From Lachnospiraceae bacterium (lineage in GTDB: Bacteria > Bacillota > Clostridia > Lachnospirales > Lachnospiraceae), in NCBI GenBank assembly GCA_017518185.1, contig JAFWWB010000078.1, forward strand, positions 62,001 to 126,000: a stretch of DNA of 64,000 nt, read 5' to 3'. The notes under the pieces are model-generated. The model was not told the DNA's origin. It did no database searches and saw only the letters and a program-made list of their open reading frames with translations. Shown here one piece after another: positions 27,329-37,138 of the stretch. The translations under genes were made by a program, and so were the position numbers. Each line of letters starts with the position of its first letter. The first letter of the stretch is position 1.

Positions 27329-28457
27329 AGAGCTCCTCTATCGTATCAACCATATGCCCCCAGGAAAAACGTTCTTCCTCGGCTGCTATGTTTTCCGCAA
27401 ATTCTCCTGCCCTGTCTTCCTTAAAGAAGCGCTCTATGGCCAATGCCAGGGCACCTTCGTCCCCCGGTGGGACGATAAAGCCGGTGCGTCCGTCGGTCAC
27501 AGCCTCGGGAAGGCCTCCGACCGCAGTCGCTATCACCGGCAGGCCGAAGCCGAAGGCTATCTGCACTATGCCGGACTGGGTGGCGGAGATGTAAGGGCAG
27601 ATGCAGAGATCCGCCGCCGCGAAATACTGCTCTACATCCGTATCCGGCACATAGCCGTCCCTCACGGAAAAACAGTCTTCCGCACCGCTTTCTTTAATCA
27701 GGGCATCATATTCGGCGCGCTTCCCGCCGAAATCCCCGGCTGCCACTATCTTAAGGCCGTCGATACGTCCCTTCAGGGCGCCGGCCGCCTTTATCAGGTA
27801 TTCAAGTCCTTTATATTTTCTCACCAGACCGAAGAAGAGCAGCACCTTCTCATCCGCTGAAAGCCCGATCTTTTCCCTGGCCTCCGCCTTTGACATGCCG
27901 CTGAAGCGGAAGGCGTTGTAGCTGGGGTGCATGTTCTCCGCAAAGCTCATCTTCGGCAGGAGACGCTTTAAGTCCGCTCCGTCCTCCTTTGAATGCACCA
28001 CACAGAAGGCCGCCCGCTTAAGGGTTCCCTTCGTCAGCGCCGCATCCATGGGAAAACGCTCATGGGGCAGCACGTTATGGCAGATGAAGCAGACCGGTAT
28101 GCCCTTCAGCTTCTTAAGGAGCCCCTGAAAACAGGGTGCAAAATAAGGATGCCACCAGGAGAGTATGCAAAGGTCCGGCTTCTCTTTTTTTATGGCTGCC
28201 GCCGCGCGCCCCCAGTTAAAGGGGTTTGCGGTATTTATTATAAAGCGTGTATCCTCAATGGCAAAGCTTTTATTTGCATAGTCCCTCTGCTCCTTCTTAA
28301 AGAGCAGCTTCGGGTACTGCATGGAAAAGGAATAGCAGAGTGTAACATATCTTTTCGACAGTTCCCTTGCAAGCATCCCGCTGTAATGGGATATGCCGCC
28401 CTTAAAGGGATAGAAGGGACCTATGACTGCAATGCGCTTAAGCTTTTCCGAAGGCAT
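27294..28457 (-). CDS. GT4-family glycosyltransferase
   Basis: A GT-B fold transferase of 387 residues. The start at 28457 is chosen for its GGAG site; a longer frame to 28475 is less likely. The N-terminal VIGPFYPFKGGISHYSGML loop and the C-terminal nucleotide-sugar region (VLLFFGLVRKYKGLEYLIKA, GFGLPVIATAVGGLPEAV) are standard for GT4 enzymes of polysaccharide assembly. It overlaps both neighbours. Donor and acceptor are unknown. Confidence 0.87.
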   Translation of the reverse strand: MPSEKLKRIAVIGPFYPFKGGISHYSGMLARELSKRYVTLCYSFSMQYPKLLFKKEQRDYANKSFAIEDTRFIINTANPFNWGRAAAAIKKEKPDLCILSWWHPYFAPCFQGLLKKLKGIPVCFICHNVLPHERFPMDAALTKGTLKRAAFCVVHSKEDGADLKRLLPKMSFAENMHPSYNAFRFSGMSKAEAREKIGLSADEKVLLFFGLVRKYKGLEYLIKAAGALKGRIDGLKIVAAGDFGGKRAEYDALIKESGAEDCFSVRDGYVPDTDVEQYFAAADLCICPYISATQSGIVQIAFGFGLPVIATAVGGLPEAVTDGRTGFIVPPGDEGALALAIERFFKEDRAGEFAENIAAEEERFSWGHMVDTIEELYAESGSSDTRI

Positions 28458-29556
28458 CGGTCCTCTCCTCTGCAAATTCCAGCCATTCAGCTGTGATCTT
28501 CCCTGCGCTCACCTTCTCCCTGAGCTCCGATGCGGCCTTTGCGACCCGCGCCGCTTCCTCAGGATATTCCAGCATCTTTCTCATGGCTGCGGCCATCTCC
28601 TTTGCATTGGAGCATTCCACCAGAAGACCGTTGCCGCCGTCCTCTATAAGGGCGGCAGGGCCTCCGCAGGGACAGTCGGTTGCGATGACCGGAAGTCCCA
28701 GCACCATGGCTTCTATCAGGGCATTGGGCATGCCCTCATATACGGAAGGCAGCACGAACATTGCCGCATCCCTTATGTATTCCTCAACATCCTTCCGGCC
28801 GCCCTTCATGAGCACCCGCTCTTCAAGGCCGTGGGCGTGAACATATTCCGCCACCTGAAGCCTTGAGTTGTCTTTGGTATCGCCGCCTATGAGCTCAAGG
28901 GTATAGTCGGGATAGTCCTTCAGCAGGCGCTCGAAGGCCTTCACCAGGGTCAGCTGGTCCTTCTGATAGCTGAAGCGGCCCACGCTGACTATGGACTTCC
29001 GTCTTTCGCCGGTATAGGGCTCCTTAAGGAAGGCAGGGTTCACGGGATTGAGTATGACCCGCGACCTTCCCCCGCAGCAATCCTTAAAGAAAGCCGCGGC
29101 GCTCTTAGTCTGGAACACGGCTCCCGCCGCAGAGGCGTAGAGCTTCTTTGCGATCATCTTATCACGCTTCGACGCGTAATCCTTCTCCGGGTCGTTGCGC
29201 ACGGATATCATAATGGGAATCTTCAGCGGCCTTGCCGCGAGGATCGCCCGGTAATTCGCGGATTTCATGAAGGAGATCACCAGGTCCGGCTTCTCCTCCG
29301 CCATGCATTTCCTCAGATGCCCTATGCGCAGGCGCATCCGGGAGAGCTTTCCTTTTTTCTCCTCTGCTTCCGAAAGGCCGCAGATCACCCGGCGCACGCC
29401 CTCAGGAAGGGGATACTCCTCCTTCTCGGCGGTAAGGGTGGCCACAACGCAGTCTATACCCTTCGCGGCCATCTCCGCCGCCAGTGTAAGCACCACGCGC
29501 TCAGCCCCCCCCTTGCCAAGGGCATATATGTGAAAAAGCACCTTACTTATCTTCAC
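28438..29556 (-). CDS. GT4-family glycosyltransferase
   Basis: A GT-B enzyme with HIYALGKGGAERV near the N-terminus and SVGRFSYQKDQLTLVKAF, LPSVYEGMPNALIEAM and ATDCPCGGPAALIEDG in the C-terminal donor-binding domain. The GTG at 29556 is preferred because GGGAG lies 8 bases upstream; another GTG at 29565 overlaps that site. It transfers a sugar from a nucleotide donor during surface glycan synthesis. It overlaps the genes on both sides, so translation is probably coupled. Confidence 0.86.
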   Translation of the reverse strand: MKISKVLFHIYALGKGGAERVVLTLAAEMAAKGIDCVVATLTAEKEEYPLPEGVRRVICGLSEAEEKKGKLSRMRLRIGHLRKCMAEEKPDLVISFMKSANYRAILAARPLKIPIMISVRNDPEKDYASKRDKMIAKKLYASAAGAVFQTKSAAAFFKDCCGGRSRVILNPVNPAFLKEPYTGERRKSIVSVGRFSYQKDQLTLVKAFERLLKDYPDYTLELIGGDTKDNSRLQVAEYVHAHGLEERVLMKGGRKDVEEYIRDAAMFVLPSVYEGMPNALIEAMVLGLPVIATDCPCGGPAALIEDGGNGLLVECSNAKEMAAAMRKMLEYPEEAARVAKAASELREKVSAGKITAEWLEFAEERTDAFGKA

Positions 29557-30679
29557 GAAGTACACTCCCGTAAAAATCCTGGAGCTCCAGGACCTGTTTC
29601 TTTATATCAAAGCCCGCGGCCGCCATCTTTTCGCTGCAGTGCATGAGAGACTGCCTTTCACTGCGGGGATACTTTTCCGCAAGTGCCAGGGCCTTCTCCG
29701 CCCAGCTCTTCACCCCCGAGGAAAGGGGCTCGTATACCGCGAGCTCCGTTATGTCAACATCTCTTGTCACCGTATCGGAGAGCAGGGCAGGTACGCCGCC
29801 TGCCTGGGATTCCACTATGGTCCCGGGCAGTCCTTCATAAAAAGAAGGAAATACCAGCACATCCATTGCCTGGTAATAAGGCGCCGGATCCGGGCACATG
29901 CCGGCGAATATCACATTTTCCGAAATACCGAGTTCCCCGGCTTTCTGCTTTACTTTCTCCAGTTCTTCCCCGTCTCCCACAAGCAGGAGCAGCGCATCCT
30001 TCCTCTGCTTCAGAAGTTCCTTAAAGACCTCCAGCAGGAAGGGATGGTTCTTTGCGTAATGAAAACGGCCAACATGTCCGACCACAAAACGGTCTTCTAT
30101 CCCGAGTTCCTTCTTTAAGCTGTCGCCGCCACGGAGGTTTTCTGCGGTAGGCGCAAAGCGTTCCAGCTCTTCGGAATTGGGGATGAGTCTTACTCTGTCC
30201 ATGGTCCCGTATACGGCCTTTGCCGCATCTGTGGAGCAGGCCAGCATATAGTCCGTTTTATCGGACAGTCCCCTTCTGGTCCATTTTTTGAACATTCCCG
30301 AAAGCCCGGGTTCAACGCCGGCGCTGTGGGCATGGGCCAGGGTGACCATTCCCGCCTTCTTTGCAAGAGGCAGGTACAGGGCCGCGGTATTGGTGCTGTG
30401 GCCCTCCACTATATCGGTATCGCCGTGCTCTTCAAAAAGCTTACGCATACCGCTTTTGAAGGATGCGGCGTTTATTATCTTATACTTCGGCCCCCTGTAG
30501 ATACGGGAACCCAGCTCCAGGGCCTCTTTTTCGTAATACCCCGGCGCCTCGTTAAGGAGAAAATCAAAGGTGAACTTCTCCCTGTCCATATGGCGCCATA
30601 CATCCATGATGCGGCTTTCGGCGCCGCCCATGGAAAGGCCTCCCAGTACATGCAGGATGACGATGCGTCCGTCCCGCAT
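29543..30679 (-). CDS. GT4-family glycosyltransferase (EpsF-like)
   Basis: A 378-residue GT-B enzyme beginning ILHVLGGLSMGGAESRIMDV, the opening typical of EpsF-like exopolysaccharide transferases. The donor domain shows VGHVGRFHYAKNHPFLLEV and FPSFYEGLPGTIVESQ. The start codon overlaps the stop of the deacetylase gene in a TGATG arrangement, a sign of coupled translation. The sugar specificity is not predictable. Confidence 0.86.
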   Translation of the reverse strand: MRDGRIVILHVLGGLSMGGAESRIMDVWRHMDREKFTFDFLLNEAPGYYEKEALELGSRIYRGPKYKIINAASFKSGMRKLFEEHGDTDIVEGHSTNTAALYLPLAKKAGMVTLAHAHSAGVEPGLSGMFKKWTRRGLSDKTDYMLACSTDAAKAVYGTMDRVRLIPNSEELERFAPTAENLRGGDSLKKELGIEDRFVVGHVGRFHYAKNHPFLLEVFKELLKQRKDALLLLVGDGEELEKVKQKAGELGISENVIFAGMCPDPAPYYQAMDVLVFPSFYEGLPGTIVESQAGGVPALLSDTVTRDVDITELAVYEPLSSGVKSWAEKALALAEKYPRSERQSLMHCSEKMAAAGFDIKKQVLELQDFYGSVLREDK

Positions 30680-31458
30680 CAGTGCTTTCCTTTCATAGCT
30701 TTCATGATCCTTCCGACGGCCCCCTTCAGGAAGGCGCAGAGGAATTCTGCGATGTCACACACGAAGGACCTCTTACGGGCTTTCATGGAAAGGAGCTCCC
30801 CGTAATCAATGAAGCGCTCCCTCTGTCCGCCGAAGAGCTTTTCCCACTCTTCGATATCCTCATCCTCAAGCTCCCAGGTATGCACCACAAAGGTGGTGAC
30901 ACCCTCCTGCTTTTTTAATTCCCTGTCCTTCAGAAAAGAGATGGGCAGGAACTTAAGACCCTTGCGGAGGAAAGGACCGTTTCCGTAGCCGTCGGTAACA
31001 TATGTATAGCCCGCTTCCTTAAGGGCTTTCAGGGTATTTCCGTCAAAGCTGTGGCCCGGCGCCATGAATATACGGCTGTCGATGCCAAGCTCCTTAAGCT
31101 TCTTTCTGCCGTTACGGAGCATATGTATCTGCCTTGAATATCTCACTCCGGCAAACTCCGCCTTGGGATTCAAAGGGAAAAGGCCGCCGCACTTCGTGGT
31201 ATAGACGTGATGGTAGCCATGCACCGCAACGGTCCAGCCCTCGTCAATGCGCTCCTTAAGCCAGGCAGCGTAACGTGCGCGGTCATCGAAGTCCTTATTC
31301 CTGTCTTCACCGGCATCCAGCTTTTGATCCTCACAGGCGGGGATCACTCCGATAAGGGGCTTTATCCCGTACTTATCCAGAAGGTCCTCGAAACGCTTAA
31401 AGCGTTTCCAATCCATCTCAGGCGTTATATCATCGATCCTGACCGCGATCTTTCGCAA
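30679..31458 (-). CDS. DUF2334-type polysaccharide deacetylase
   Basis: A 259-residue protein. VRIDDITPEMDW near the N-terminus carries the paired catalytic aspartates, VAVHGYHHVY has the metal-binding histidines, and FMAPGHSFDGNTL has a third active-site histidine. This is the DUF2334 branch of the NodB-like deacetylase fold. No signal peptide is seen, so it probably acts in the cytoplasm on a lipid-linked sugar. It lies 3 bases behind the GtrII-type gene. Confidence 0.84.
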   Translation of the reverse strand: MRKIAVRIDDITPEMDWKRFKRFEDLLDKYGIKPLIGVIPACEDQKLDAGEDRNKDFDDRARYAAWLKERIDEGWTVAVHGYHHVYTTKCGGLFPLNPKAEFAGVRYSRQIHMLRNGRKKLKELGIDSRIFMAPGHSFDGNTLKALKEAGYTYVTDGYGNGPFLRKGLKFLPISFLKDRELKKQEGVTTFVVHTWELEDEDIEEWEKLFGGQRERFIDYGELLSMKARKRSFVCDIAEFLCAFLKGAVGRIMKAMKGKH

Positions 31459-31461
31459 ATT

Positions 31462-33009
31462 TTATTCCTCCGTATATTTTTCTATCTCATCATCGGAAAG
31501 GAAGAGGACCATGGTCCCGTCTATGACCTTTACCGAATCCTTTGAGGGCCATGGCTTCATTTCGGAAAACTCCGGCAGCTTCGCCAGTTCTTTCTTCCTC
31601 TTCTCCCCTGCATTACCGTATTCTGCGGACACATACCAGTTAAGGGCAGCCACGTACTCCCTCTGGGTACTGAGATAAATATTGGACACCACTCCGCTCA
31701 TCATGGGAGCCGAGGGAACGTATTCAGGCATCTGCCAGAGATTCCCGTATATGGCGATATCCATATCATCGGAATAGCCTTCCTCCAGCTCCATCCTTGC
31801 CTCGATGCGGTTGATGAGGCGCTCTGTCTGACGGTTTGCCCTGTCCATGCTCTCGTATGACTGCGCCGCGATGACAACGAAATGCAGGCACACTGCCGTG
31901 AGCAGCGCCCGCCATATAAAGGCGGTACCGATCTTCAGTTTATTGCCGTCTCCCGCCGATGCCTTAAGTTTTCCGCCCAGCAGAAGCGGCATGATCCAGA
32001 TAAGACACATGCTGTAGGACATGGGGCTGGAGATGTAGGAGACGCCCTCCGATATAAAGGCGAAGATATGGGTGGCCACAGGAAGCAGCAGCCCCAGCAG
32101 CACCATCAGTATCACTTTCAGCGGCTCCTTATACAGCTTCCTCTTTATGATAAGGGTCAGTACCATGGCGATCACTACAAGGATCACCAGCACGTTTGTC
32201 ACGTTATAAAATGTCAGCTTCCAGCGCACCAGCAGGAAGCGGGCGAATTCCACATAGCTGCTGACAAAGGCCCCGGTGATGCGGGATACTATGCCTCCGC
32301 GGGCATCCTTAAGGCCCATATAATCAGCCATTTCGGAATCGAAGATCTGCCAGGCCAGTTTCATCCCCGCCAGATACACCACCATGGCGGTGATCCCCGC
32401 CGTAAGGCAGATGCCGGCGGTACGGAAGACCTCCTTCAGCTTCTTTTCCTTATCGAGGAGAAGCAGCAGGAGCTTAAACATTATCAGCACTATGGTCACG
32501 GAGAGATAGGACTGGTAAAAGGCCATGGAAGCAGCCAGCGACAGCGCCGCCAGGGGTATGCCCCACTTTCCCTGGTATACAAAAAGGAGATATACCGCCA
32601 GCACCGAAAGCATCATTCCGAAGAAGTATCCGTCGGCGGTGTACATATATGCGAAGGTGCCGGTGACCACCGGGTTCGCCACCATGATGAAGCCTGTCAG
32701 CACCTGCGAAAAGCTGTCCCTTATGTCAAAGATCTCCGCCACCAGCACAGCCGCCGCAGCTATGAAGACGATGCTCAGAAGCCCTATGAGCCAGGTAAGC
32801 TCATAGTTCCCTCTTACTGCTTCCACCAGATGGAGCAGATACCTTCCCATTGCCACGGTCCAGCTGCGGGAGATGCTCTCAAGATAATTGTATGAATCGC
32901 AGCAGAGAAATTTATTGGACAGTCTGAAACCGTGGGTAAGGAGTCCCAGTACCAGCGTCCAGAGAAAAACCCTTTTCTGCCGCAGGGTTATATGTTTAGT
33001 CTCCGCCAT
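31462..33009 (-). CDS. GtrII-family polytopic glucosyltransferase
   Basis: A 515-residue protein with about ten transmembrane segments. The N-terminal loop (RLSNKFLCCDSYNYLESISR, then MGRYLLHLVEAVRGNYE) and the DGYFFGMMLSVLAVYLLF region match the GtrII glucosyltransferase family. These enzymes move glucose from a polyprenyl-phosphate carrier onto O-antigen-type glycans outside the membrane. The GtrB homologue that makes the carrier-linked sugar is the directly preceding gene (14-base overlap). A GtrA domain is encoded in the 39.9-42.0 kb fusion gene, so all three Gtr parts are present. Confidence 0.83.
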   Translation of the reverse strand: MAETKHITLRQKRVFLWTLVLGLLTHGFRLSNKFLCCDSYNYLESISRSWTVAMGRYLLHLVEAVRGNYELTWLIGLLSIVFIAAAAVLVAEIFDIRDSFSQVLTGFIMVANPVVTGTFAYMYTADGYFFGMMLSVLAVYLLFVYQGKWGIPLAALSLAASMAFYQSYLSVTIVLIMFKLLLLLLDKEKKLKEVFRTAGICLTAGITAMVVYLAGMKLAWQIFDSEMADYMGLKDARGGIVSRITGAFVSSYVEFARFLLVRWKLTFYNVTNVLVILVVIAMVLTLIIKRKLYKEPLKVILMVLLGLLLPVATHIFAFISEGVSYISSPMSYSMCLIWIMPLLLGGKLKASAGDGNKLKIGTAFIWRALLTAVCLHFVVIAAQSYESMDRANRQTERLINRIEARMELEEGYSDDMDIAIYGNLWQMPEYVPSAPMMSGVVSNIYLSTQREYVAALNWYVSAEYGNAGEKRKKELAKLPEFSEMKPWPSKDSVKVIDGTMVLFLSDDEIEKYTEE

Positions 33010-33937
33010 CTTCCTTCTTTACGATGCTCCTTATAACATATTGGGGTGAATTGTTCATGCTTATGTATATGCGCCCCACGTATTCTCCCAAGAGTCCCAG
33101 CATTATCATTATCATGCCGCCGAAGAACACAAGTATGGCCGCCAGCGAGGCAAAGCCCACCACACGGTCAGGCAGCACGAAATGCTGTATGATTATGACT
33201 ATTCCGTAGATAAATCCGGCAAGAGCCGCGATCACTCCTATAACGGTGGCTATGCGGAGGGGCTTTACGGAAAAGGCCGTAAAACCGTTCATCCACAGGC
33301 CCAGCAGCTTTTTGAGCGTATAGCCGGACTCCCCCACCTCGCGCTTTCTGTGGTTCACGTCCACGTTCACGATGTTGCGTGTGGAACGCAGGACCAGGCC
33401 TATCACGTAGGGGTAGGAATTCTCGTAGCGTATCATGTCGTTTACTACAAAACGCTTTGCCGCAAAATAGCTGGAAATATAAAGCTCCTTCGGTTTACCC
33501 AGCATAAAGCGGGTCATCCTGTCATTTGCATAGCTCCCGAAATTCCTGAAGGGTGAATGCTTCTTCGAGGAATAGCGGGCATAAGCCACATCCGCGCCGT
33601 TCTCAAGGGCATGCACCAGCTTATCAGCCTCCTCAGGAGGGGTCTGTCCGTCATCGTCAAGGCAGACCACGATGTCGCCCTCCGACTGTCTGAGCCCAGC
33701 CATAAGGGCGCTGTGCTGTCCGAAATTACGCGCAAAATCTATGGCGGTGATGCGGCTGTCCCCAAGGGCCAGGGCCTTTATCACCTCAAAGGTATCGTCG
33801 GGAGAGCAGTCGTTCACGAGTATGATCTCATACTCATACTCCCGCATCTCCTCCATTTTTTTCCGTATGCCCTCTACCACGCTGCCTATGGTCTCCCGGC
33901 TGCGGTAGCAGGGTATCACAAAGCTTATGAGACCCAT
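32996..33937 (-). CDS. gtrB: GtrB-like polyprenyl-phosphate glycosyltransferase (GT2)
   Basis: A 313-residue GT2 enzyme with [19 protein letters not shown] at the N-terminus, VCLDDDGQTPPEEADKLV with the metal-binding DxD, and HRKREVGESGYTLKKLLGLW. Two transmembrane helices close the protein. This is the GtrB/ArnC type, which loads a sugar onto undecaprenyl phosphate. Together with the adjacent GtrII homologue it should modify a surface glycan. It overlaps the GNAT gene upstream by 13 bases. Confidence 0.88.
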   Translation of the reverse strand: MGLISFVIPCYRSRETIGSVVEGIRKKMEEMREYEYEIILVNDCSPDDTFEVIKALALGDSRITAIDFARNFGQHSALMAGLRQSEGDIVVCLDDDGQTPPEEADKLVHALENGADVAYARYSSKKHSPFRNFGSYANDRMTRFMLGKPKELYISSYFAAKRFVVNDMIRYENSYPYVIGLVLRSTRNIVNVDVNHRKREVGESGYTLKKLLGLWMNGFTAFSVKPLRIATVIGVIAALAGFIYGIVIIIQHFVLPDRVVGFASLAAILVFFGGMIMIMLGLLGEYVGRIYISMNNSPQYVIRSIVKKEDGGD

Positions 33938-34425
33938 TCCTTCTTATGCTCCATAAAACACGCGCCGTCACCGCCCGGGATCTTCTTAAACCCCCGGCTC
34001 AGATAAAGTCTCATGGCGGCTTCATTTTCTTCCCTGAGCCTTAATGTCACACGCGCAAGGCCCATATCTTTATAGGCATGGGCAAGCGCAAGATCGATGA
34101 CCTCGCCGCCTACGCCCCTGCCTCTGGCGCTCTCTTCACCTATGAATATGCCGAATTCCGCTTCGCCGGCGCTTCTGTCGATATCCCTGAAATACTGGGA
34201 ACCCACCGCTTTCCCGCTGTCCTTAAGTACTATGATGAACTGCTCCACAAAGCCGGCAGCCACCTTTTCCTTAAGCCACTGCTCATGGATCTCCCTTGTC
34301 AGCGGGGTCTTTACGAAGAAATTCTCCATCACCGCCGGTGAATTGCGCCAGCGTATCACATCATCCGTATCCTCAGCCGTAATTGGCCGCAGTATGACAT
34401 TCTTTCCTTCTATGTTCTCAGTCAT
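33925..34425 (-). CDS. GNAT-family N-acetyltransferase
   Basis: A 166-residue protein. The acetyl-CoA pyrophosphate-binding loop is EESARGRGVGGEVIDLALAH and the later region LRLREENEAAMRLYLSRGF is a standard GNAT motif. In this locus it may acetylate the 4-amino group made by WecE, the role played by PseH or WecD in related pathways, but nothing in the sequence proves that. It overlaps both neighbours by 8-13 bases. Confidence 0.84.
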   Translation of the reverse strand: MTENIEGKNVILRPITAEDTDDVIRWRNSPAVMENFFVKTPLTREIHEQWLKEKVAAGFVEQFIIVLKDSGKAVGSQYFRDIDRSAGEAEFGIFIGEESARGRGVGGEVIDLALAHAYKDMGLARVTLRLREENEAAMRLYLSRGFKKIPGGDGACFMEHKKEWVS

Positions 34426-36013
34426 GCGAATATATAATATACCTTACTGCGCCCGAGGTAAGGCGGTATTCCTCCCTGAAGGGCTCGCAGTCTCCATATC
34501 TCTCCGCCAGAAAGGCGTTCAGCTCTTCAACTTCGAGGCCCACACCCTCCCTGACTACAAAACGGCATCTTGTATCCGTAAGCAGCTTCTCCGCATCCCC
34601 TATGCCCAGTGCTTCAAGGCGATGCTCCTGCAGGGGGCTTCCGTAGATCCAGCCTCCAAGGGTCACCACATTAGGGGTCTCTTCATGTTCAAAGGTGCCC
34701 CTTGTCCTGTCCACGGCGGCATAGGTATCCAGGAGGAAGATCTCCTCCGGCTTTTCAGCCATATAGGAGTATAACACATAAGTGTCGATATTTACAGCCC
34801 TTTGTTCTCCCGCCGCCTTAAAGGGATGGATGAAGACTGCGGCCGCTGCCAGCACCGCAGCTGCCACGGCAGCCGGGACTATCTCCTTCTTCTTATCCGT
34901 CTCCGCTCCCGCAAGAAGACCGGCGAGCCAGGCTGTGCCGGCCATATAAAGGGAAAGGGTCACCCGCTCGGGGGCCCTGCCCCGGTAGAGCAGATAGAGG
35001 TACAGAAGGATATGAAGGCCTGCCGCAGCTATGGCCGCAAGGCTCCCCCACAGCTCCTTTTTCATGATCATCATGACAAGACAGGCGGCAAAAACCAGCA
35101 GGAACACCGCGCTGTAAGGCAGATCCTCCGAAAAACATTTTTGCCTCAGGTTCCATACTGCGGCGCTTAAGGCTTCCCGGCCCTTAAGGGTGCGTCCGGG
35201 CTCAACCCAGGCAGCCATGGAGGAAAACCTTTCCGCATCTGCCTCTTCATCGGCGAGCAGGCTGTAGTTCAGATATAAGGGAAGCTCCGCCCCCGACACT
35301 CCGAGGCCCCGGTAATACTCCTTTGCGGCGTCGCTCTCCCACACTCCCGTGTAGTCGTAGAGATCTGTTCTTGCGTCATTCAAGGCCAGGTATTCCTTCC
35401 ATTCAGGGGCAGAGTAGGCTAAAGCATGCACGCCTGCAAAGACCAGCCAGGCGGATGCAAGCATGCCTGCTGCCGTAAGCACCGGCTTCAGGGACTTCTT
35501 CCCCGCCCTGATGCAGAGGTAAACAAAAGCAATGAGGCACAGCGGGGCAAGCATCAAGAAGACCTGTGGTCTGATGGCATCGCAGAGTTTGAGCATCACC
35601 ACTGCGGGGATAAGGTCTTTCAGTTTCAGCTCCCTTCCTTCGGCGGCCAGGTTTCCCGCAGAAAAGAGGGCTGCCGCCCCGCAGGCCGCCGCCACCACGG
35701 TATAGTGGGGCGTGAGAAAAAGGGAAGGGAAAAACAGAAGGAACAGGCCCACAGCCACGCAGCTTCCCTTTACGCCGCTCTTCCCCCTGTATACGGAATG
35801 GAATATCACCGCAAGTGCGGCAATGAGGCAGGCCCATAAAAACAGGCCGAACCAGGGCACGTCCGGCCCTATCCTGTACAATAAGGACAATACAAAAGAA
35901 AGCCCGGCCCTCATATAGACCGTGTGGCAGTCCGGGGAGCCGCCGGCGGCTCCCGAAAGTATGTCCTCTATCTGGAGATCGTCATTCAGGATGAAGATGG
36001 ATATGTCTTCCAT
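34418..36013 (-). CDS. Polytopic membrane protein, probable GT-C-like enzyme
   Basis: A 531-residue protein with around ten hydrophobic segments followed by a soluble C-terminal region (from about 425) containing EKPEEIFLLDTYAAVDRT. A short acidic N-terminal loop (LNDDLQIEDILSG) precedes the first conserved helix and could hold the aspartate pair common in GT-C glycosyltransferases. No exact family is recognised. It directly abuts wecE and overlaps the GNAT gene. A role in transferring a sugar or modifying the glycan outside the membrane is inferred from context. Confidence 0.68.
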   Translation of the reverse strand: MEDISIFILNDDLQIEDILSGAAGGSPDCHTVYMRAGLSFVLSLLYRIGPDVPWFGLFLWACLIAALAVIFHSVYRGKSGVKGSCVAVGLFLLFFPSLFLTPHYTVVAAACGAAALFSAGNLAAEGRELKLKDLIPAVVMLKLCDAIRPQVFLMLAPLCLIAFVYLCIRAGKKSLKPVLTAAGMLASAWLVFAGVHALAYSAPEWKEYLALNDARTDLYDYTGVWESDAAKEYYRGLGVSGAELPLYLNYSLLADEEADAERFSSMAAWVEPGRTLKGREALSAAVWNLRQKCFSEDLPYSAVFLLVFAACLVMMIMKKELWGSLAAIAAAGLHILLYLYLLYRGRAPERVTLSLYMAGTAWLAGLLAGAETDKKKEIVPAAVAAAVLAAAAVFIHPFKAAGEQRAVNIDTYVLYSYMAEKPEEIFLLDTYAAVDRTRGTFEHEETPNVVTLGGWIYGSPLQEHRLEALGIGDAEKLLTDTRCRFVVREGVGLEVEELNAFLAERYGDCEPFREEYRLTSGAVRYIIYSHD

Positions 36014-37138
36014 TTAGTGCGAATAAAACTCCCTGACCATGTTTATGATGTACATGTTCTGCTCCTCAGTAAGGCCCCAGTACAGGGGAAGACGGAGCAG
36101 TCTCTCGCTCTCCTTCGTAGTGTACCGGTCCTCGCCGGAGAATCGGCCGTATTTGATCCCCGCAGGCGCGCTGTGAAGGGGAACGTAGTGTGACACCGCA
36201 AGAATGCCCTTCTCCCCCAGGAAGGCCTTGAGGCGGCTGCGTTCTTCGCCGTCCTTCGTCTTTATGTAGAACATATGGGCATTGTGTACACAGCCCTCAG
36301 GCACTGTCGGCAGCTCTATCCTGTCCTCCAGCTCCTTAAGCTCACGGTAATAAGTATTCCAGATGTTTATGCGGAATTCCGTGATCTCATCCGCCATCTC
36401 CAGCTGCGCGTAAAGGTAAGCCGCATTCATGTCGCTGGGTAGATAGGAGGAGCCTGCTGCCTGCCAGGTATACTTGTCCACCTGGCCCCTGAAGAAGCGG
36501 CTGCGGTCGGTGCCCTTCTCCCTTATTATCTCGGCCCTGTCCGCCAGGCCGGCATCCTTTAAGAGTATGGCGCCGCCCTCTCCCATGCTGAAATTCTTGG
36601 TCTCGTGGAAGGAGAAGCAGCCCATGTCGCCTATGGCTCCCAGGGCCTTTCCCTTGTAGCTTGCCATTATGCCCTGGGCCGCATCCTCTATGACGTATAA
36701 GCCATGCCGCTTTGCGATATCGCAGATCGTATCCATCTCGCAGGATACACCGGCATAATGCACCGGTACTATGGCTTTGGTCTTTTCCGTGACCGCCGCT
36801 TCGATAAGCTGCTCGTCTATGTTCATTGTATCGGGGCGAACGTCCACGAATACAGCCGTAGCGCCTCTCAGCACAAAGGCATCGGCGGTGGAGACAAAGG
36901 TATAGGAGGGCATGATGACCTCATCCCCGGGTCCTATGTCCGCCAGCAGCGCCGCCATCTCGGTGGCATGGGTGCAGGAGGTGGTGAGCAGGGCCTTTGC
37001 CGTACCCGTGCGCTCCTCTATCCAGGCGTTGCAGAGCTTAGTGTATTTACCGTCTCCGCAGATCTTCTGTGCCTCCACGCATTCCTTAATGTATTCCAGT
37101 TCCTTTCCCGTAAACGGAGGGACGTTGAAATTGATCAT
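36014..37138 (-). CDS. wecE: TDP-4-amino-4,6-dideoxygalactose transaminase (WecE/RffA)
   Basis: A 374-residue DegT-type sugar aminotransferase that matches WecE closely along its length: GDEVIMPSYTFVSTADAFVL, VDVRPDTMNIDE, FHETKNFS (with the PLP lysine) and REKGTDRSRFFRGQVDKYTW. WecE converts TDP-4-keto-6-deoxyglucose to TDP-Fuc4N. The rmlA/rmlB genes for its precursor are not in the window. It could alternatively aminate the PseB product, but the WecE-specific motifs argue against this. It overlaps the upstream membrane protein by 4 bases. Confidence 0.92.
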   Translation of the reverse strand: MINFNVPPFTGKELEYIKECVEAQKICGDGKYTKLCNAWIEERTGTAKALLTTSCTHATEMAALLADIGPGDEVIMPSYTFVSTADAFVLRGATAVFVDVRPDTMNIDEQLIEAAVTEKTKAIVPVHYAGVSCEMDTICDIAKRHGLYVIEDAAQGIMASYKGKALGAIGDMGCFSFHETKNFSMGEGGAILLKDAGLADRAEIIREKGTDRSRFFRGQVDKYTWQAAGSSYLPSDMNAAYLYAQLEMADEITEFRINIWNTYYRELKELEDRIELPTVPEGCVHNAHMFYIKTKDGEERSRLKAFLGEKGILAVSHYVPLHSAPAGIKYGRFSGEDRYTTKESERLLRLPLYWGLTEEQNMYIINMVREFYSH